Positions 11,889-24,069 of a stretch of DNA of 64,000 nucleotides are shown one piece after another. A program made the position numbers and the translations under genes. Position 1 is the first letter of the stretch, and every line of letters begins with the position of its first letter. This DNA is from Musa acuminata AAA Group (taxonomy: Eukaryota > Streptophyta > Magnoliopsida > Zingiberales > Musaceae): positions 32,693,001-32,757,000 of the forward strand of contig NC_088344.1 of assembly GCF_036884655.1 (NCBI RefSeq), read 5' to 3'. The notes below the pieces were generated by a model. The model did not search any database. It had not been told where the DNA came from and saw only the letters and a program-made list of their open reading frames with translations.

Positions 11889-14800
11889 ATGGCGGGTCCG
11901 ATAGTTGATATGGTGTTAGGAAAAATGAGCGAGCATGCCTTTAAAGAAGTTATACTCATCTTGAATGTAGGCGATAAGGTAGAGGTGTCTATGAGTACAC
12001 TAAGATTGTTATTATCCTTTCTGGAGGACGTGGATCAAAACCCTAAATTTCAATATAATAAATTGGTACAAGAGTGGGTAAGCCTAATTCAATATCTGGC
12101 CTATGGCATAGAGGATGTAGTAGATGAGTATACGTTGCGAGTGGATCGATTAAGGTGGAAATATAGCCTCAAATGCATTGGTAATCTCCCAACCCGAATT
12201 CTTGCTCGTTATCAGCTTACGAAGAGCTTACAACGCATCAATAGGAATCTTCAAGAGATGCCCAAGTATGCATCCATGCTTGACATCCAAAGTATTCCAT
12301 CCTCGTCTTTGTCTCCCATCAAGAACACAAATCTTACTCTCAGGTAAGTGTTCTCTTTGTTACTTAAAAATTATACTTTTCATCTTTTTTATCATTCATT
12401 TTTTTTATATACTTTTGTAACAAATGCTTGTGCATGACTCTATTTGAAATCATCATTAATAAGATAAAAGAAGTATATAACGAAATTATCAATAAATTAT
12501 CAACTTTTTAATACGTGTCGTCAATCATACTTTGTTTGCAATATATATCATGATATAATAATTAAATATTTTAAATAAAAATAATGGTATTAATAATAGC
12601 AATATTAATATCCTTATCAAAGGTCATTTTTCATCCCCCTGTTTTAGAAAAAGAATATATGTATTGAATGTATAACACAATATTAAATGATCTTTAGCCA
12701 TGATTGTCCAAGAATAAGCCTTTGGATGAACACATCATAACTTCTTGAAATGATACACTCGAAAGTAATTAGTATCTTTAAATCTATGCCTTTTGAAACT
12801 TGAATCGATGCCTAAAGCTTGATTAACAGTGATACGCATATGTTATATGGGACTCCAATTCATTATAAAAATAAAATGCTTTATCCTTAGTGTTTTATCA
12901 TTCATGCTTTTACTCATCATGATATAAAATAAGTTTGATAATCTCCTTGTTTATGACGAGTAAAAATGATTTTATTTGCCCATCAACTATTAAGCAATTT
13001 CGTATTACTCATAACAATTGTCTTGTGATGATTTATATAATTCTCAATATCGACATCTACTAAAACCATGTGGGTGACTTTTTCTTAATACAGATCACAT
13101 ATAAGATAATAGTTAATTTTTGGTGTGCCATCTCTATGAGTAAGAAGATGATCTATGTGTCAATGTATTAGCTACCAAACTTCCTGTATTGGCACCCTTT
13201 GATAACTTGAAAACCCCTTTGATTTTAGTGATTCATAAAAGAATCGTCGTTCTGTTTTGTTTCTCCCGAAACCGGTCTTCTAAATATCTTATAAAGTGTC
13301 GATATAATTTCAACTTCTTTCTTCACTTATGATAACAACACACTCTCTATAAGTACAGAGATGATGTAGCAGATGAAGTGTTTGGCTTTGACCACGATAT
13401 CCAAGTCATCACGGATCAGCTATGTGATCTCCATGTAGCACGACGTGCCGTCATTTCCATCGTCGGCATGGGTGGTTCGGGCAAAACCACACTTGCCAAC
13501 AAAGTCTACAATAGCCAAGCCGTCAAAGATCATTTTCAGTGTCGGGCATGGATAGTTGTGTCGCAATCGTATACAGCTAGAGAAATCTTGACCAATATCA
13601 TGAAGCAAACTACGAATATAGAGAGCAATCAAATTTGGGAAATGGATGAAGCAGAGATGAAGAACAAGATCAAGAAGCATTTAAAACGAACAAGGTTTCT
13701 GGTGGTGATGGATGATATCTGGAAGGTTTCAGATTGGGAAACAATCAAGACAGCCTTTCCCGAAGAATACACAGCATCTCGAGTACTGCTCACCACCCGT
13801 AAAATGGATGTTGCCGAAACTGCAGACCCGGACAGCCCTCCACACCATCTCAAACTTCTCGAGTCGGAGGAAAGTTGGACTTTGTTCTGCAAAAATGCAT
13901 TTTCTAATGCATGTTGCCCACCTCATTTGCAGCATTTTCAGGATAAAATCATCCAAAAATGTGGCGGATTACCTCTGGCGATCGTGGTTTTAGCCGGGCT
14001 GCTACGGAGGAAGCATGAAGCTCACGAGTGGAGCCAAACCTTGGAACGTATTTCTCATGCACCTAACAAAACCGATGATCAAACTCACAAAATATTAGCT
14101 CTCAGTTACAATGATCTACCTCATCATCTCAAGTCTTGCTTTCTTTATTTTGCTGCATTCCCCGAGGACGACGACATCGACGCTGATAGGTTGATGCGTT
14201 TATGGATTGCCGAGGGTTTCGTAGGATCAGACCTGGAGGGTCGAACAATGGAGGACCTGGCAGAGATGTATTTGATAGAGCTTATCAGTCGGTGCATGAT
14301 ACAGGTGGGAAGGAGGAATTTGATTAGGGGTGTGGGATCTGTTCGAATCCATGATTTACTGCTAGACTTGGCTCGTCATGAAGCTAGAAAACTCAATTTT
14401 TGCATATCCATTTGGGACAAAGGCGATTCAACTGATGTACGACGTCTTAGTATCACAGATGATGTAGGCGTGCTTCTATATACATCACTCGGTTTATCTA
14501 TCCCTAAACTACGGTCGCTTCTTTTCCACCTTACATATGATGTCGATATGCCAAGCAAATCTATGATTCGTGGATTCAAGTTTCTCAGGGTGTTGGACCT
14601 CCTGCGTGTTTATATTGAAAGCTTACCAAGTGAGATCGGAGACTTGATCCTATTGAGGTACTTAGCCCTGTCATTGTCACATGTAAAGGAATTGCCTTCA
14701 ACTATTGGAAATCTTTGCCATCTACAGACCTTTATCTTAGTCGGTGACGAATTTACGATACCAGATTCGTTTTGGAAGATCCAAACACTAAGACATTTCA

Positions 14801-15552
14801 TGGTTGATTCACCGATTGAGCCAAAAGCAGGATGCTGCCTGAAAGATATGCATACAATGTGCGAAGTTCAAAGTGGGAAATGGGTAGGGGATGGTAGCTT
14901 GGAGAGAATGAGAAACCTTCGACGCTTGGGCTTGTACAAAATATCGAGCTCTGATTCCAAAGGTTTGGACAATGCTCTCGGGAGATTAAACCGACTTGTT
15001 TGGTTGGAAATGAGGGGACATGCGTTGCCAGCAAATATACTGTGTTCATCTAATCACCCTCACCTTCGATACTTAGATTTGAGGGGACCATTGGAGAGGC
15101 TTCATACGGACAACATCCACCACGACGCTCCATTTCTTCCTAACTTGGCAAGCCTTAATCTTGCGATGACAAGGTTGGAGAGTGATGATGTTTCTTCCAT
15201 ACTCGCAAAACTGCCTAACCTCGAACGTCTTACTTTAAAATATGAAGCAGTCGTGGGGAGCGTTTTGGTGTTTCCCAAGGGTGGCTTCCCCCGGCTGCAA
15301 TATTTGTCTCTTGGGACATTGCAAGACTTGGAGGAGTGGCGGGTGGAAGAGGGGGCGATGCCTTGCCTCAGAGAATTACGTCTTTGGGACTGCGACAACT
15401 TGAGAATGCTTCCGGAGGGACTGCGACGACTCACCCAACTGAAGCTATTTAAACTGATTGGAATGCCAGTAATCGAGAGAAGGATCGAGAAGGATAATGG
15501 GGAGGATTATTACAAGATCCAGCACGTGCCTTCCATTAAAATTAAGGACTAA
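11889..15552 (+). CDS. NLR1: CC-NB-LRR disease resistance protein (RPM1/RPP13-like), 2 exons
   Basis: Intracellular immune receptor of the CNL class; family members sense pathogen effectors and oligomerise through the nucleotide-bound NB-ARC. Exon 1 is 11889-12343 and exon 2 is 13359-15552; the joint AG|A restores Arg152, giving 882 residues. Rx-type CC at residues 1-120 with EDVVDEY (75-81); P-loop GMGGSGKTT (188-196); kinase-2 LVVMDDIW (266-273); RNBS-B SRVLLTTR (292-299); GLPLA (355-359); RNBS-D CFLYFAAFPED (412-422); IHD in place of MHD (482-484); LRRs from about 530 to the end. No signal peptide or membrane segment is seen. The start is the first ATG after the purine-rich leader and matches NLR2. 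All key nucleotide-binding motifs are intact, so it is probably functional. The N-terminus MAGPIVDMVLGK resembles a degenerate MADA-type helix (inference). Confidence 0.93.
12344..13358 (+). other. Intron of NLR1 (1,015 bp)
   Basis: Donor CAG|GTAAGT at 12344 and acceptor TACAG|A at 13358; phase 2 on both sides, identical to the NLR2 intron position. AT-rich and homologous to the NLR2 intron along much of its length. No gene inside. Confidence 0.88.
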
Positions 15553-18070
15553 CCGTGTTGATTAGACACGTTGGTCCTACACAGCAATTATGTTCATTCC
15601 CACCGCAGTAGCGACTCCAATTTCTAATGCCACCACCACTTAAATGTTAATTAGACATGTATTGTATGAAGACGGACATGTTATATTTCTTTCTATTTCT
15701 GTATATATACATATGTATGTACCTCTCAATATTGAAATGAAAATAAAAATTACTATAACCGTTTTGTATAATGTAACATACATTTAGATATAAACAAGTC
15801 AACTTATTAATTAAATTCATATGCCCATTAGATTAGTTGGTAAAATTTTATCCTTAATACTAAGTTGATAGAGAAAATATTCATCTCTTAATTGTCAAGG
15901 CGAGTGTTAAGTATTCTCCCTACATTTGGACAGAATTGTTGTATCTTTTGCCCTGTACAACATGAATTTGTTGAGCAATTCTTCGATTGTTCTCTCACAA
16001 TTAATTTTTAGACACATGCCTTTACTCATTTGGGTATAAAATTTAATTTATTTGGTTAGATGAATTTTAACTCGAGAAAAGATTTTCGACTACTACTGTT
16101 ATTATTTATACATTTGTTATTGTCGACACTCTTTGAATCCTTAGAGTGATGTGATCTTTAATGGTATCGAATGGTTCTTTTTTTATAAAATATTTATATT
16201 TTGAGTATTTCCTAAATAATATTCTTTCTTTTATTTTTTTTCAAATAGTTTCAAAAATCTAACATACTAAAAAAAATTGTCACCAAAGTTTTTCGCTTAT
16301 TTTTTTATCAATTTTTAACTATCATAATATTTTTCAATAGAATTTATGGTATTTTTTTATAGTGTTTACAGTGTTCTATTGAGATACTAAAAATACTATA
16401 AAGGTTATTAGAAAATACTGTAAGTGATATCATGTTGTATCTCTTTAATTATCATTGCCCATGGGCCGTTACACTACTATATTTTTAAGCTTATAATTAG
16501 TTTAACTGAGGATACAAGTTTATTTTGATTATTGATAGTATTTTTTATTAGGTCCTATAATATTTTTATTATGGTGGCCAAAACAGCCACAAGTATTATA
16601 TTAGGCCAAATCACTATAATATACAAAAAAATTAAAGGATAGTTTGGATATATTTTTAAATTAGAGGTGCTGCTTGAAAGACGAGCAATATATTTTGTTG
16701 AACAATATTTATTTTTAAACTTATTAAATCCAAGATGGGGGTTGGAAGTGTTAAGGAGGAAGACATTCTTCCTTCTTGGAGAGCTTGATGGTTCTAAATA
16801 TATAGATGTTAATGTCTTCTTTTCTTAACTATAAATTTCTCATCTACTTGGGGAAGTTGGAGAATTTTGAGCTTGATTCGAAACATGCTAGTGTTCATAT
16901 CTTCTTTTCTTACCTATCAATTTATCATATGTTTAGGGAAGTTAATATTATAATTAGGGTTTGCTACTATAAATAAGGTGTATTTGGGAACACATTTAAA
17001 ATATAAATTGATGTTTGATAATTTTTTTTTAAATCATATTTAGTTTGAATGCTACATTGAAAATGTTTACTTGCCAATGCTCAAATTATATTCGCATCTA
17101 CAGGATGCTAGTATAATTTAAATAAAAAAAATTAAATTATCCTATTATATTATCTAAAATCATAAAATTACCACTATATAATAGAAATTATAACCCTCAT
17201 TTCCTCATCCCTTCTCTTTATTTTTGTGTTGTCCCTTTTCTCACAATTATTTATTTATTTTCGAAGATTATACAAAATATTTTATAAGATTAATACATTC
17301 ATTTAATTAATTAATTAATTTATATACTTTCGAAAAATAATTAAAATATTAGAAGGAAAAATGTGTCACATAATATTCATTAGACTTTTGAAATACAATA
17401 TAATTTTATCAAACAACGCTTACATCATTACATATTTGAAATATAGTTTTCATCTATTATTTTCCAAACACTCAAAGTATTCACCCTACTTGGATAGGAT
17501 AGTAGTAGCCTCTTGAACTTGATATTTTGGTTTCCGCGGATGCTAATGGTTATTTTTCATTTTTGTTCAGTTTAATTTTATTTTGTAAAAAAAAAAAGGT
17601 TTTGGATCTCTCGGCTCAAACTTGGTTTAACATGAGTGAACAAACCGGAATGAATCGTTCTATATTTTATTTGTAGGAAGATATTTCAAACTATTCCTAT
17701 AAGATAAGTAAAGGTTTGTGTGTGTGTGTGTGTGTACAAGTTGGTTAAAGTTGGTCATCTCAGTCTCAAATTCATATTAGTTCCAACTTGAAAGATAATG
17801 ATGTGCATAAAGCATGGGGTGTACATGTTAATCTAGGCATATGATTCGATTCATGATCGATGATTACATTTTATGCTGGGCATATCACGATAGGCATCAC
17901 GCTGCACTGGGAATTTGGTTCTGTCCATGAGGTTTACACCATTTTTGGTTTTTATCAAAAGAAAATTCACAGTAACCAGATAAGATGAATACGACCAGCA
18001 GCACTCGAAAAAGATAAAAGAGGATCCGATTCGTGATCTCTTCATTAAAAAAAAAAAAAAAGATCTGATT
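15553..18070. other. Intergenic between NLR1 and the RNase H-like relic
   Basis: 15553-15770 is the 3' UTR and flank of NLR1; it matches the NLR2 3' flank (GACACGTTGGTC, CCACCACCACTTAA). The rest is AT-rich without genes. There is an internal near-repeat at 16800-16860 and 16895-16950 (CTTCTTTTCTTA...), a TTAA-rich run near 17300 and a TG microsatellite at about 17716-17735. Confidence 0.6.
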
Positions 18071-18306
18071 AACTGAGCATATCGAGCCAACCATCTATTT
18101 TCTTCATGAAAAGTATAAAAAACTTTGACTTCTTGGAAGAAATTCACTAAGAATTTTACATATCTCAAGACATTAATTAGTCTCTGAGTCGGCTCCATTG
18201 TAGTAGAAAGTAGTTTCACCACATCCGTAGAATCAAATTCAATCTTAAGGAGCTTCACATCCTACTCCACGGCCAACTGTAAGCATGCTAGAACGGCTAA
18301 TAGCTC
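18071..18306 (-). pseudogene. RNase H-like (RVT_3-type) domain fragment
   Basis: On the minus strand the frame reads ELLAVLACLQLAVE, a stop codon, then DVKLLKIEFDSTDVVKLL and on to HEENRWLARYAQ. This is the core of the RNase H-like domain of plant LINE-derived proteins (A-E-x-A-x-L...A ... E-x-DS ... N-x-x-A-x-x-A). The nonsense codon and missing N-terminus make it a relic. Its 5' end stops exactly where the conserved NLR2 promoter block begins, in opposite orientation. Confidence 0.65.
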
Positions 18307-18359
18307 ACTATATGCATATGATTCGCTCACAAGGCAACCATTTTACGCAAGGCACATCA

Positions 18360-18499
18360 TGCCCTTCCATCATCTCTTTATTCGCTATGTCAGCTTATTT
18401 AAGAAGTGTCTTGGATGACTTGTTACATTATATGTGAGCTTTATATAGCCACCAACGAAGGAGAAATAGGAGAGAGTAAGGAAAAGGAAGAAGAGATAG
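18360..18499 (+). promoter_or_regulatory. NLR2 promoter and leader
   Basis: Conserved with the NLR1 promoter: CCTTCCATCATC, TTTATTCGCTATGT, GTGTCTTGGATGACTTGTTA, then a TATA-like ATTATATGTGAG (18427-18438) and ATAGCCACCAACGAAGG. A purine-rich leader ends at the ATG at 18500. Confidence 0.6.
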
Positions 18500-21400
18500 A
18501 TGGCAGGTGCAGTAGTCGACATGGTGTTAGGAAAGTTGAGTGAGTATGCCTTGAGAGAAGTCATACTCCTCTTGAATGTGGATGACGAGATAGAGGTGTC
18601 TAGGAGAACACTAAGATTGTTACTATCTTTTCTTAAGGATGTGGATCAAAAACCTAGAGATCAGCATAGTGAATTGGTACAACAGTGGGTAAACCAAATT
18701 CGAGGTTTGGCCTATGACATAGAGGATACGGTGGACAAGTATACATTGCGAGTGGGTCGATCAAGGCAAAAACATACCCTCAAATACATTGCTAATCTCC
18801 TAACTCGAATTCTTGCTAGCCATCAACTTACAAAGAGCTTGCAGCGCATCAACAGGAATCTTCAAGAGACATCCAAGCGTGCATCCGAGCTTGGCATCCA
18901 AGGCATTCCATCCTCATCCTTATCCCCCATCGAGGATACATATCTTACTCTCAGGTAAGCATTCTCTTCGTTACATAAAAATTATACTCTTAATCTCTTT
19001 TGTTCATTTTTTTTCTATTTTATGTACTTTAGCCACAAATATTTCTGCATGACTATGCATGAAATTATCATTAATAAGATAAAAATTATCCCCCAAAAAA
19101 TAAAAGATTTGGATCAACATCTAAGCTAATCAATTTATCTAGTGATAAAAAAAATTATGAATAAAGAATATTGATCTATCTGACTTGACGAAATAGATTT
19201 ATTCAATTAAGGAGGCAAAAGAAGTATATAACAAAACTATCGATAAATTATCAACTTTTTAATATGTGTCCTCAATCATACATTGTTTACAGTATATATC
19301 ATGATATAACAAATAGAAAATTTAAATGAAAATAATGGTATTAATAATAGTAACATTAATATCCTTATCAAAGATTATTTTCATTTAAAAAAAAATGTAT
19401 TGAATATACAACATAATATAAAATTATCTTTAGCCATGATTGTTCAAGAATAAGTCTTTGGATGAACATATCGGAACGTTTTGAAATGATACACTCAAAA
19501 GTAATTAGTATCTTTAAATCTATGCCTTTTGAAATGATACACTCAAAATCGATGCCTATAGCTTGATTAATAATGATACGCCTATAATATATACTGTACA
19601 TTATCAATAGGAAATGCTTCACCCTTAATGTTTATCATTCATGCTTTTACTCATCATGATCTAAAATAAGTTTGATAATCTCCTTGTGTTTGACGAGTAA
19701 AAATAATTTTATTTGCCCATTAACTATTATGTAACCTCATATTATACTCATAACAACAAGGACCAAATCAAATATCTTAAGATGACTTATGTAATTCTCA
19801 ACGTCGGCATCTACCAAAACCGTCTGGGTGACTTTTTCTTAATATAGGTCACATGTAAGATAACATTTAGGAAATTTTGTACCAAGAAAATATTTAATAT
19901 TTTTTTATAGAAATAGTTCATTTTTGTTGTGCCATCTCCGTAGGAAAGCATCGTAATCCCAGATTTAAAGAATTAAAAATCAAGCAGATGATCTATCTAT
20001 TGTCAATGTATTGGCTCCCAACTTCTTGTATTGGCACCATTTGATAACTTGAAAACCCCTTTGATTTTAGTGATTCGTAAAAGAATTCTCGTTCAGTTTT
20101 GTTTCTCCCAAAACCGATCTTCTAAATGTCTGTCTCATAACGTTTCTATATAATTTCAATTTCGTTCTTCACTTATGATAGCAACTGTCTATAAGTACAG
20201 ATACGATGTAGCAGAGGATGTGGTTGGCTTTGACCACGATATTCAAGTCATCACGGATCAGCTACGTGATCTCCATGTAACACGACGTGCCGTCATTTCC
20301 ATCGTCGGTATGGGTGGTTCGGGCAAAACCACACTTGCCAACAAAGTCTACAATAGCCAAGCCGTCAAAGATCATTTTCGGTGTCGGGCATGGATAAATA
20401 TGTCACAATCGTATACAGCTAGAGAACTCTTGACCAATATCATGAAGCAAACTCTGAACATAGAGAACAATCAAATTAGGGAAATGGCTGAACAAGAGGT
20501 GAAAAACAAGATCAGGGAGCATTTAAAAGGAACAAGGTATCTGGTGGTGATGGATGATATCTGGAAGGTATCAGATTGGGAAACAATCAATACAGCCTTT
20601 CCCGAAGAATTCACAGCATCTCGAGTACTGCTCACCACACGTAAAATGGATGTTGCCGAAACTGCAGACCCGGACAGCCCTCCGCACCATCCCAAACTTC
20701 TCGAGTCGGAGGAAAGTTGGAATTTGTTCTGCAAAAAAGCATTTTCTAATGCATGTTGCCCACCTCATTTGCAGCATCTTCAGGATAAAATCATCCAAAA
20801 ATGTGGCGGATTACCTCTGGCGATCGTGGTATTAGCCGGGCTGCTACGGAGGAAGCATGAAGCTTACGAGTGGAGCCAAACCTTGGAACGTATTTCTCAT
20901 GCACCTAACAAAACCGATGATCAAACTCACAAAATATTAGCTCTCAGTTACAATGATCTACCTCATCATCTCAAGTCTTGCTTTCTTTATTTTGCTGCAT
21001 TCCCGGAGGACTACGACATCGGCGCTGATAGGTTGATGCGTTTATGGATTGCCGAGGGTTTCGTAGGATCAGACCAGGAGGGTCAAACAATGGAGGACCT
21101 GGCAGAGATGTATTTGATAGAGCTTATCAACAGGTGCATGATACAGGTGGAAAGAAGGAATGAGATTGGGAGTGTGGTATCTGTTCGAATCCATGATCTA
21201 CTGCTAGACCTGGCTCGTTATGAATCTAGAAAACTCAATTTTTGCAGATCCATTAGCGACAAAGGCGATTCAACTGATGTACGACGTCTTAGTATCACAG
21301 ATGATGAAGGCGTGCATCAATATACATCACTCGGTTTCTCTATCCCTAAACTACGGTCGCTTCTTTTCCTCCTTACATATGATGTCGATATGCCAAGCAA

Positions 21401-22394
21401 ATCTATGATTCATGGATTCAAGTTTCTCAGGGTGTTGGACCTCCAGTTTGTATCCATTAGAAGCTTACCAAGTGAGATCGGAGACTTGATCCTATTGAGG
21501 TACTTAAACCTGACATTTTCAAATGTAATGGAATTGCCTTCATCTATTGGAAATCTTTGCCATCTACAGACCTTTATCTTTTTGGGTAATAATTTGAGGA
21601 TACCAAGTTCATTTTGGAAGATCCAAACACTAAGACATTTCAGAGTTGGCTCAGCAATTGAGCCAAAAGCAGGATGCTGCCTGAAAGATATGCATACAAT
21701 GTGGGAAGTTCAAAGTGGGGAATGGGTAGGGGATGGTAGCTTGGAGAGAATGAGAAACCTTCGACGCTTGGGCTTGTCCCAAATATCAAGCTCTGATTCC
21801 AAAGGTTTGGACAATGCTCTCGGGAGATTGAACCGACTTGTTTGGTTGGAAATGAGGGGAGAAGCGTTGCCAGCAAATATACTGTGTTCATCTAATCACC
21901 CTCACCTTCGACACCTAGAATTTAGGGGACCATTGGAGGGGCTTCATATGGACAATATCCACCACGACGCTCCATTTCTTCCCAACTTGGCAAGTCTTAA
22001 TCTTCAAGGGACAAGGTTGGAGAGTGATGATATTTCTTCCATACTCGCAACACTGCCTAACCTCGAACGGCTTGCTTTCTTATGTGACGCAGTCGTGGGG
22101 AGCGTTTTGGTGTTTCCCAAGGATGGCTTCCCCCGGCTGCAATATTTGTCTCTTGGGACATTACAAGACTTGGAGGAGTGGAGGGTGGAAGAGGGGGCGA
22201 TGCCTTGCCTCAGAGAATTACGTCTTTGGTACTGCAACAAATTGCGAATGCTCCCGGAGGGACTGCGAGGACTCACCCAACTGGAGATATTGACACTGTA
22301 TGGAATGCAAGTATTCCACAAAAGGATGCAGAAGGATATTGGGGATGATTATTACAAGATCCAGCACGTACCTTCCATTCAAATAGAGGCCTAA
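18500..22394 (+). CDS. NLR2: CC-NB-LRR disease resistance protein, 2 exons, tandem paralogue of NLR1
   Basis: Exon 1 is 18500-18954 and exon 2 is 20201-22394, with the same phase-2 intron and the same exon lengths as NLR1, giving 882 residues with no net indels. CC domain with EDTVDKY (75-81), P-loop GMGGSGKTT (188-196), kinase-2 LVVMDDIW (266-273), SRVLLTTR (292-299), GLPLA (355-359), CFLYFAAFPED (412-422), IHD (482-484), then LRRs. The N-terminus MAGAVVDMVLGKLSEYALRE is closer to a MADA-like pattern than that of NLR1. The NB-ARC is almost identical to NLR1, with long runs of identical DNA around 20860-21000. Differences concentrate in LRR segments such as residues about 590-640. All nucleotide-binding motifs are intact, so it is probably functional. 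Confidence 0.93.
18955..20200 (+). other. Intron of NLR2 (1,246 bp)
   Basis: Donor CAG|GTAAGC at 18955 and acceptor TACAG|A at 20200. Homologous to the NLR1 intron but longer; about 130 extra bases near 19088-19215 and an insertion near 19865-19985 account for the difference. No gene inside. Confidence 0.88.
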
Positions 22395-22960
22395 CTGGTG
22401 AAACAAGAACGTTTTAATTCATGGAAAAGGAAACAATACCATTAGCCTCAGTGCCAACTGTGTTCATCAGACACGTTGGTCGTACACTGGAATTATGTCC
22501 ATTTCCACCGAAGCAGCGACCCCAATTTCTCACGCCACCACCACTTAACTGTTAATTAGACAATGCATTGTATCAATACACACATTGTTATATTTCTTCC
22601 TATATTGTTTCTGCACCTAATAAATATGTATGTATGTTCCTATCTATATTGGATCGTCTTGTTGTAGTTTCCTCGTAGTTATTAGAACCATATCAAATTG
22701 GATGATGGATTAGTTATTTAAAACAATCAAAATGAACGAATTTAATTGACTAGTTTTTGGAAGCGGATTGTCGGGTGAGTCAGTAGGTCAATGCTGATGT
22801 CATCATTCTCCCTATCACTTACTATAACCGTTTTGACGAAGTGTAGTCTGAATTGAGGACTAAGCGGAAGACAATTTGATCACATATCGTTGTGATATTT
22901 TGCTTCTAATGTTTTTATCTTTCTTGGCAAGCTGCACAAGAAAGAGGAAGAGATCGATAG
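22395..22960. other. NLR2 3' flank and NLR3 upstream
   Basis: 22395-22650 is the NLR2 3' UTR-like region, homologous to that of NLR1. The remainder leads into the purine-rich leader of the NLR3 relic (GAAAGAGGAAGAGATCG just before its ATG). No other gene is seen. Confidence 0.6.
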
Positions 22961-24069
22961 ATGGCTGCTGCGGCGGTGGATATAGTGGTAGGGAAGCTAG
23001 GCGAGAAAGCATTCAGGGCGTCGACGATGAGATGGAGCTGTTCTGAGTTTGGGAGGTATCAGATTCGATGGCCATCCGAGCAGCCTGCTCTCGTCCATGT
23101 CCATATGATGCAGCCTGCAACAAGTGCAGTGTATACACATTGACCGCTTACCAAAGGAGATCGGGGACTTAATCCGATTAAGGTACATAAACCTGAGGTA
23201 TTCAAATGTAAGGGAATCGCCTTCGTCTATCGCCGATCTCTGCCATTTACAGACTCGACATAAATCACACTCACACCGAAGGTACCCAATGCACTTTGGA
23301 GTATCCAATCTCTAAGACGTGTGCTACTCCCTGGAGACTTCATGATGGAGCCCAAAGCAGCATGCTGCTCGGAAGACATGCATACACTCGAGACAGTTGC
23401 GAGTGGGGATTGGGTACGGGATGGTAGTCTGGAGAAAATGAAAGATCTTCGACGCTTGGAGTTGATATTGAAGCCTTAGCCAGTGCTCTCGAGAAATTAG
23501 CTCGACTTGTTCCCTTGAAATTATGGGGAGAAGCATTACCAGCAACGTTACTGACTTCGACTCACCACCCTCACCTTCGATCCTTGCATGTGTACGGACC
23601 ACTGGTGAGGTACCAAAGGATGCATCAAATGGACATGGACGGTAGCTGCTTCCTTCCCAATCTGACCCATCTTACATTGTCACGGACGATGCTGGGGAAT
23701 GATGATGCCTTCTCCACACTCGCAACACTGCCTAATCTTGTACGTCTTGACTTGTCGGATGATGCATTCATGGTGGGCGTTCTGGAGTTACCCAAGGGCG
23801 GGTTCCCACGCCTTCGACTACTGTTATTTGATGCGCTGAGTAAATCAACAGAATGGAGGGTGGAAGAGGGGACGATGCCTTGCCTTGGGGAACTAAGGCT
23901 CTGCGGCTGTCGTAACATGAGAACGCTCCTCGAGGGACTGCGGGGACTGACCAAAGACCGACTTGTCATACTTGAAATGGATGTGATCAAAGGAAGGATT
24001 GAGAAGGACATTGGAGAGGATTATCACAAGATACAGCATGTTCATTGCATTGAAACAGATAGCGTCTAA
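22961..24069 (+). pseudogene. NLR3: decayed CNL lacking the NB-ARC domain
   Basis: Starts MAAAAVDIVVGKLGEKAFR, a good CC start, but after about 20 codons it jumps directly into LRR sequence. The whole NB-ARC and the intron are gone. LRR pieces follow in shifting frames: IDRLPKEIGDLIRLRYINL near 23130-23200, then a clean C-terminal stretch 23515-24069 with LPNLTHLTLSRTML, LPNLVRLDLSDDAF and EKDIGEDYHKIQHV matching the NLR1/NLR2 tails. Several frameshifts and stops interrupt it, so no receptor can be made. It is more diverged from NLR1/NLR2 than they are from each other. Confidence 0.85.

Larger units (their letters stand above)
10053..11950 (+). repeat. Tandem duplication of an NLR upstream region
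   Basis: Unit 1 begins at 10053 (GAGAAATTAGG) and runs through promoter and CC start to about 11151. Unit 2 begins with the same word at 11152, inside the coding sequence of the first CC exon, and runs into the start of NLR1. Shared blocks include 10108-10210 with 11229-11330 and 10340-10600 with 11375-11640. The spacing is about 1.1 kb. The duplication explains the truncated stub directly upstream of NLR1. Confidence 0.8.

Noticed and set aside
13420..15434. Several 60-110-codon frames on the minus strand within NLR1, and similar ones in NLR2
   Set aside because: Shadows of the real coding frame; they appear at equivalent places in both paralogues and have no domain content.
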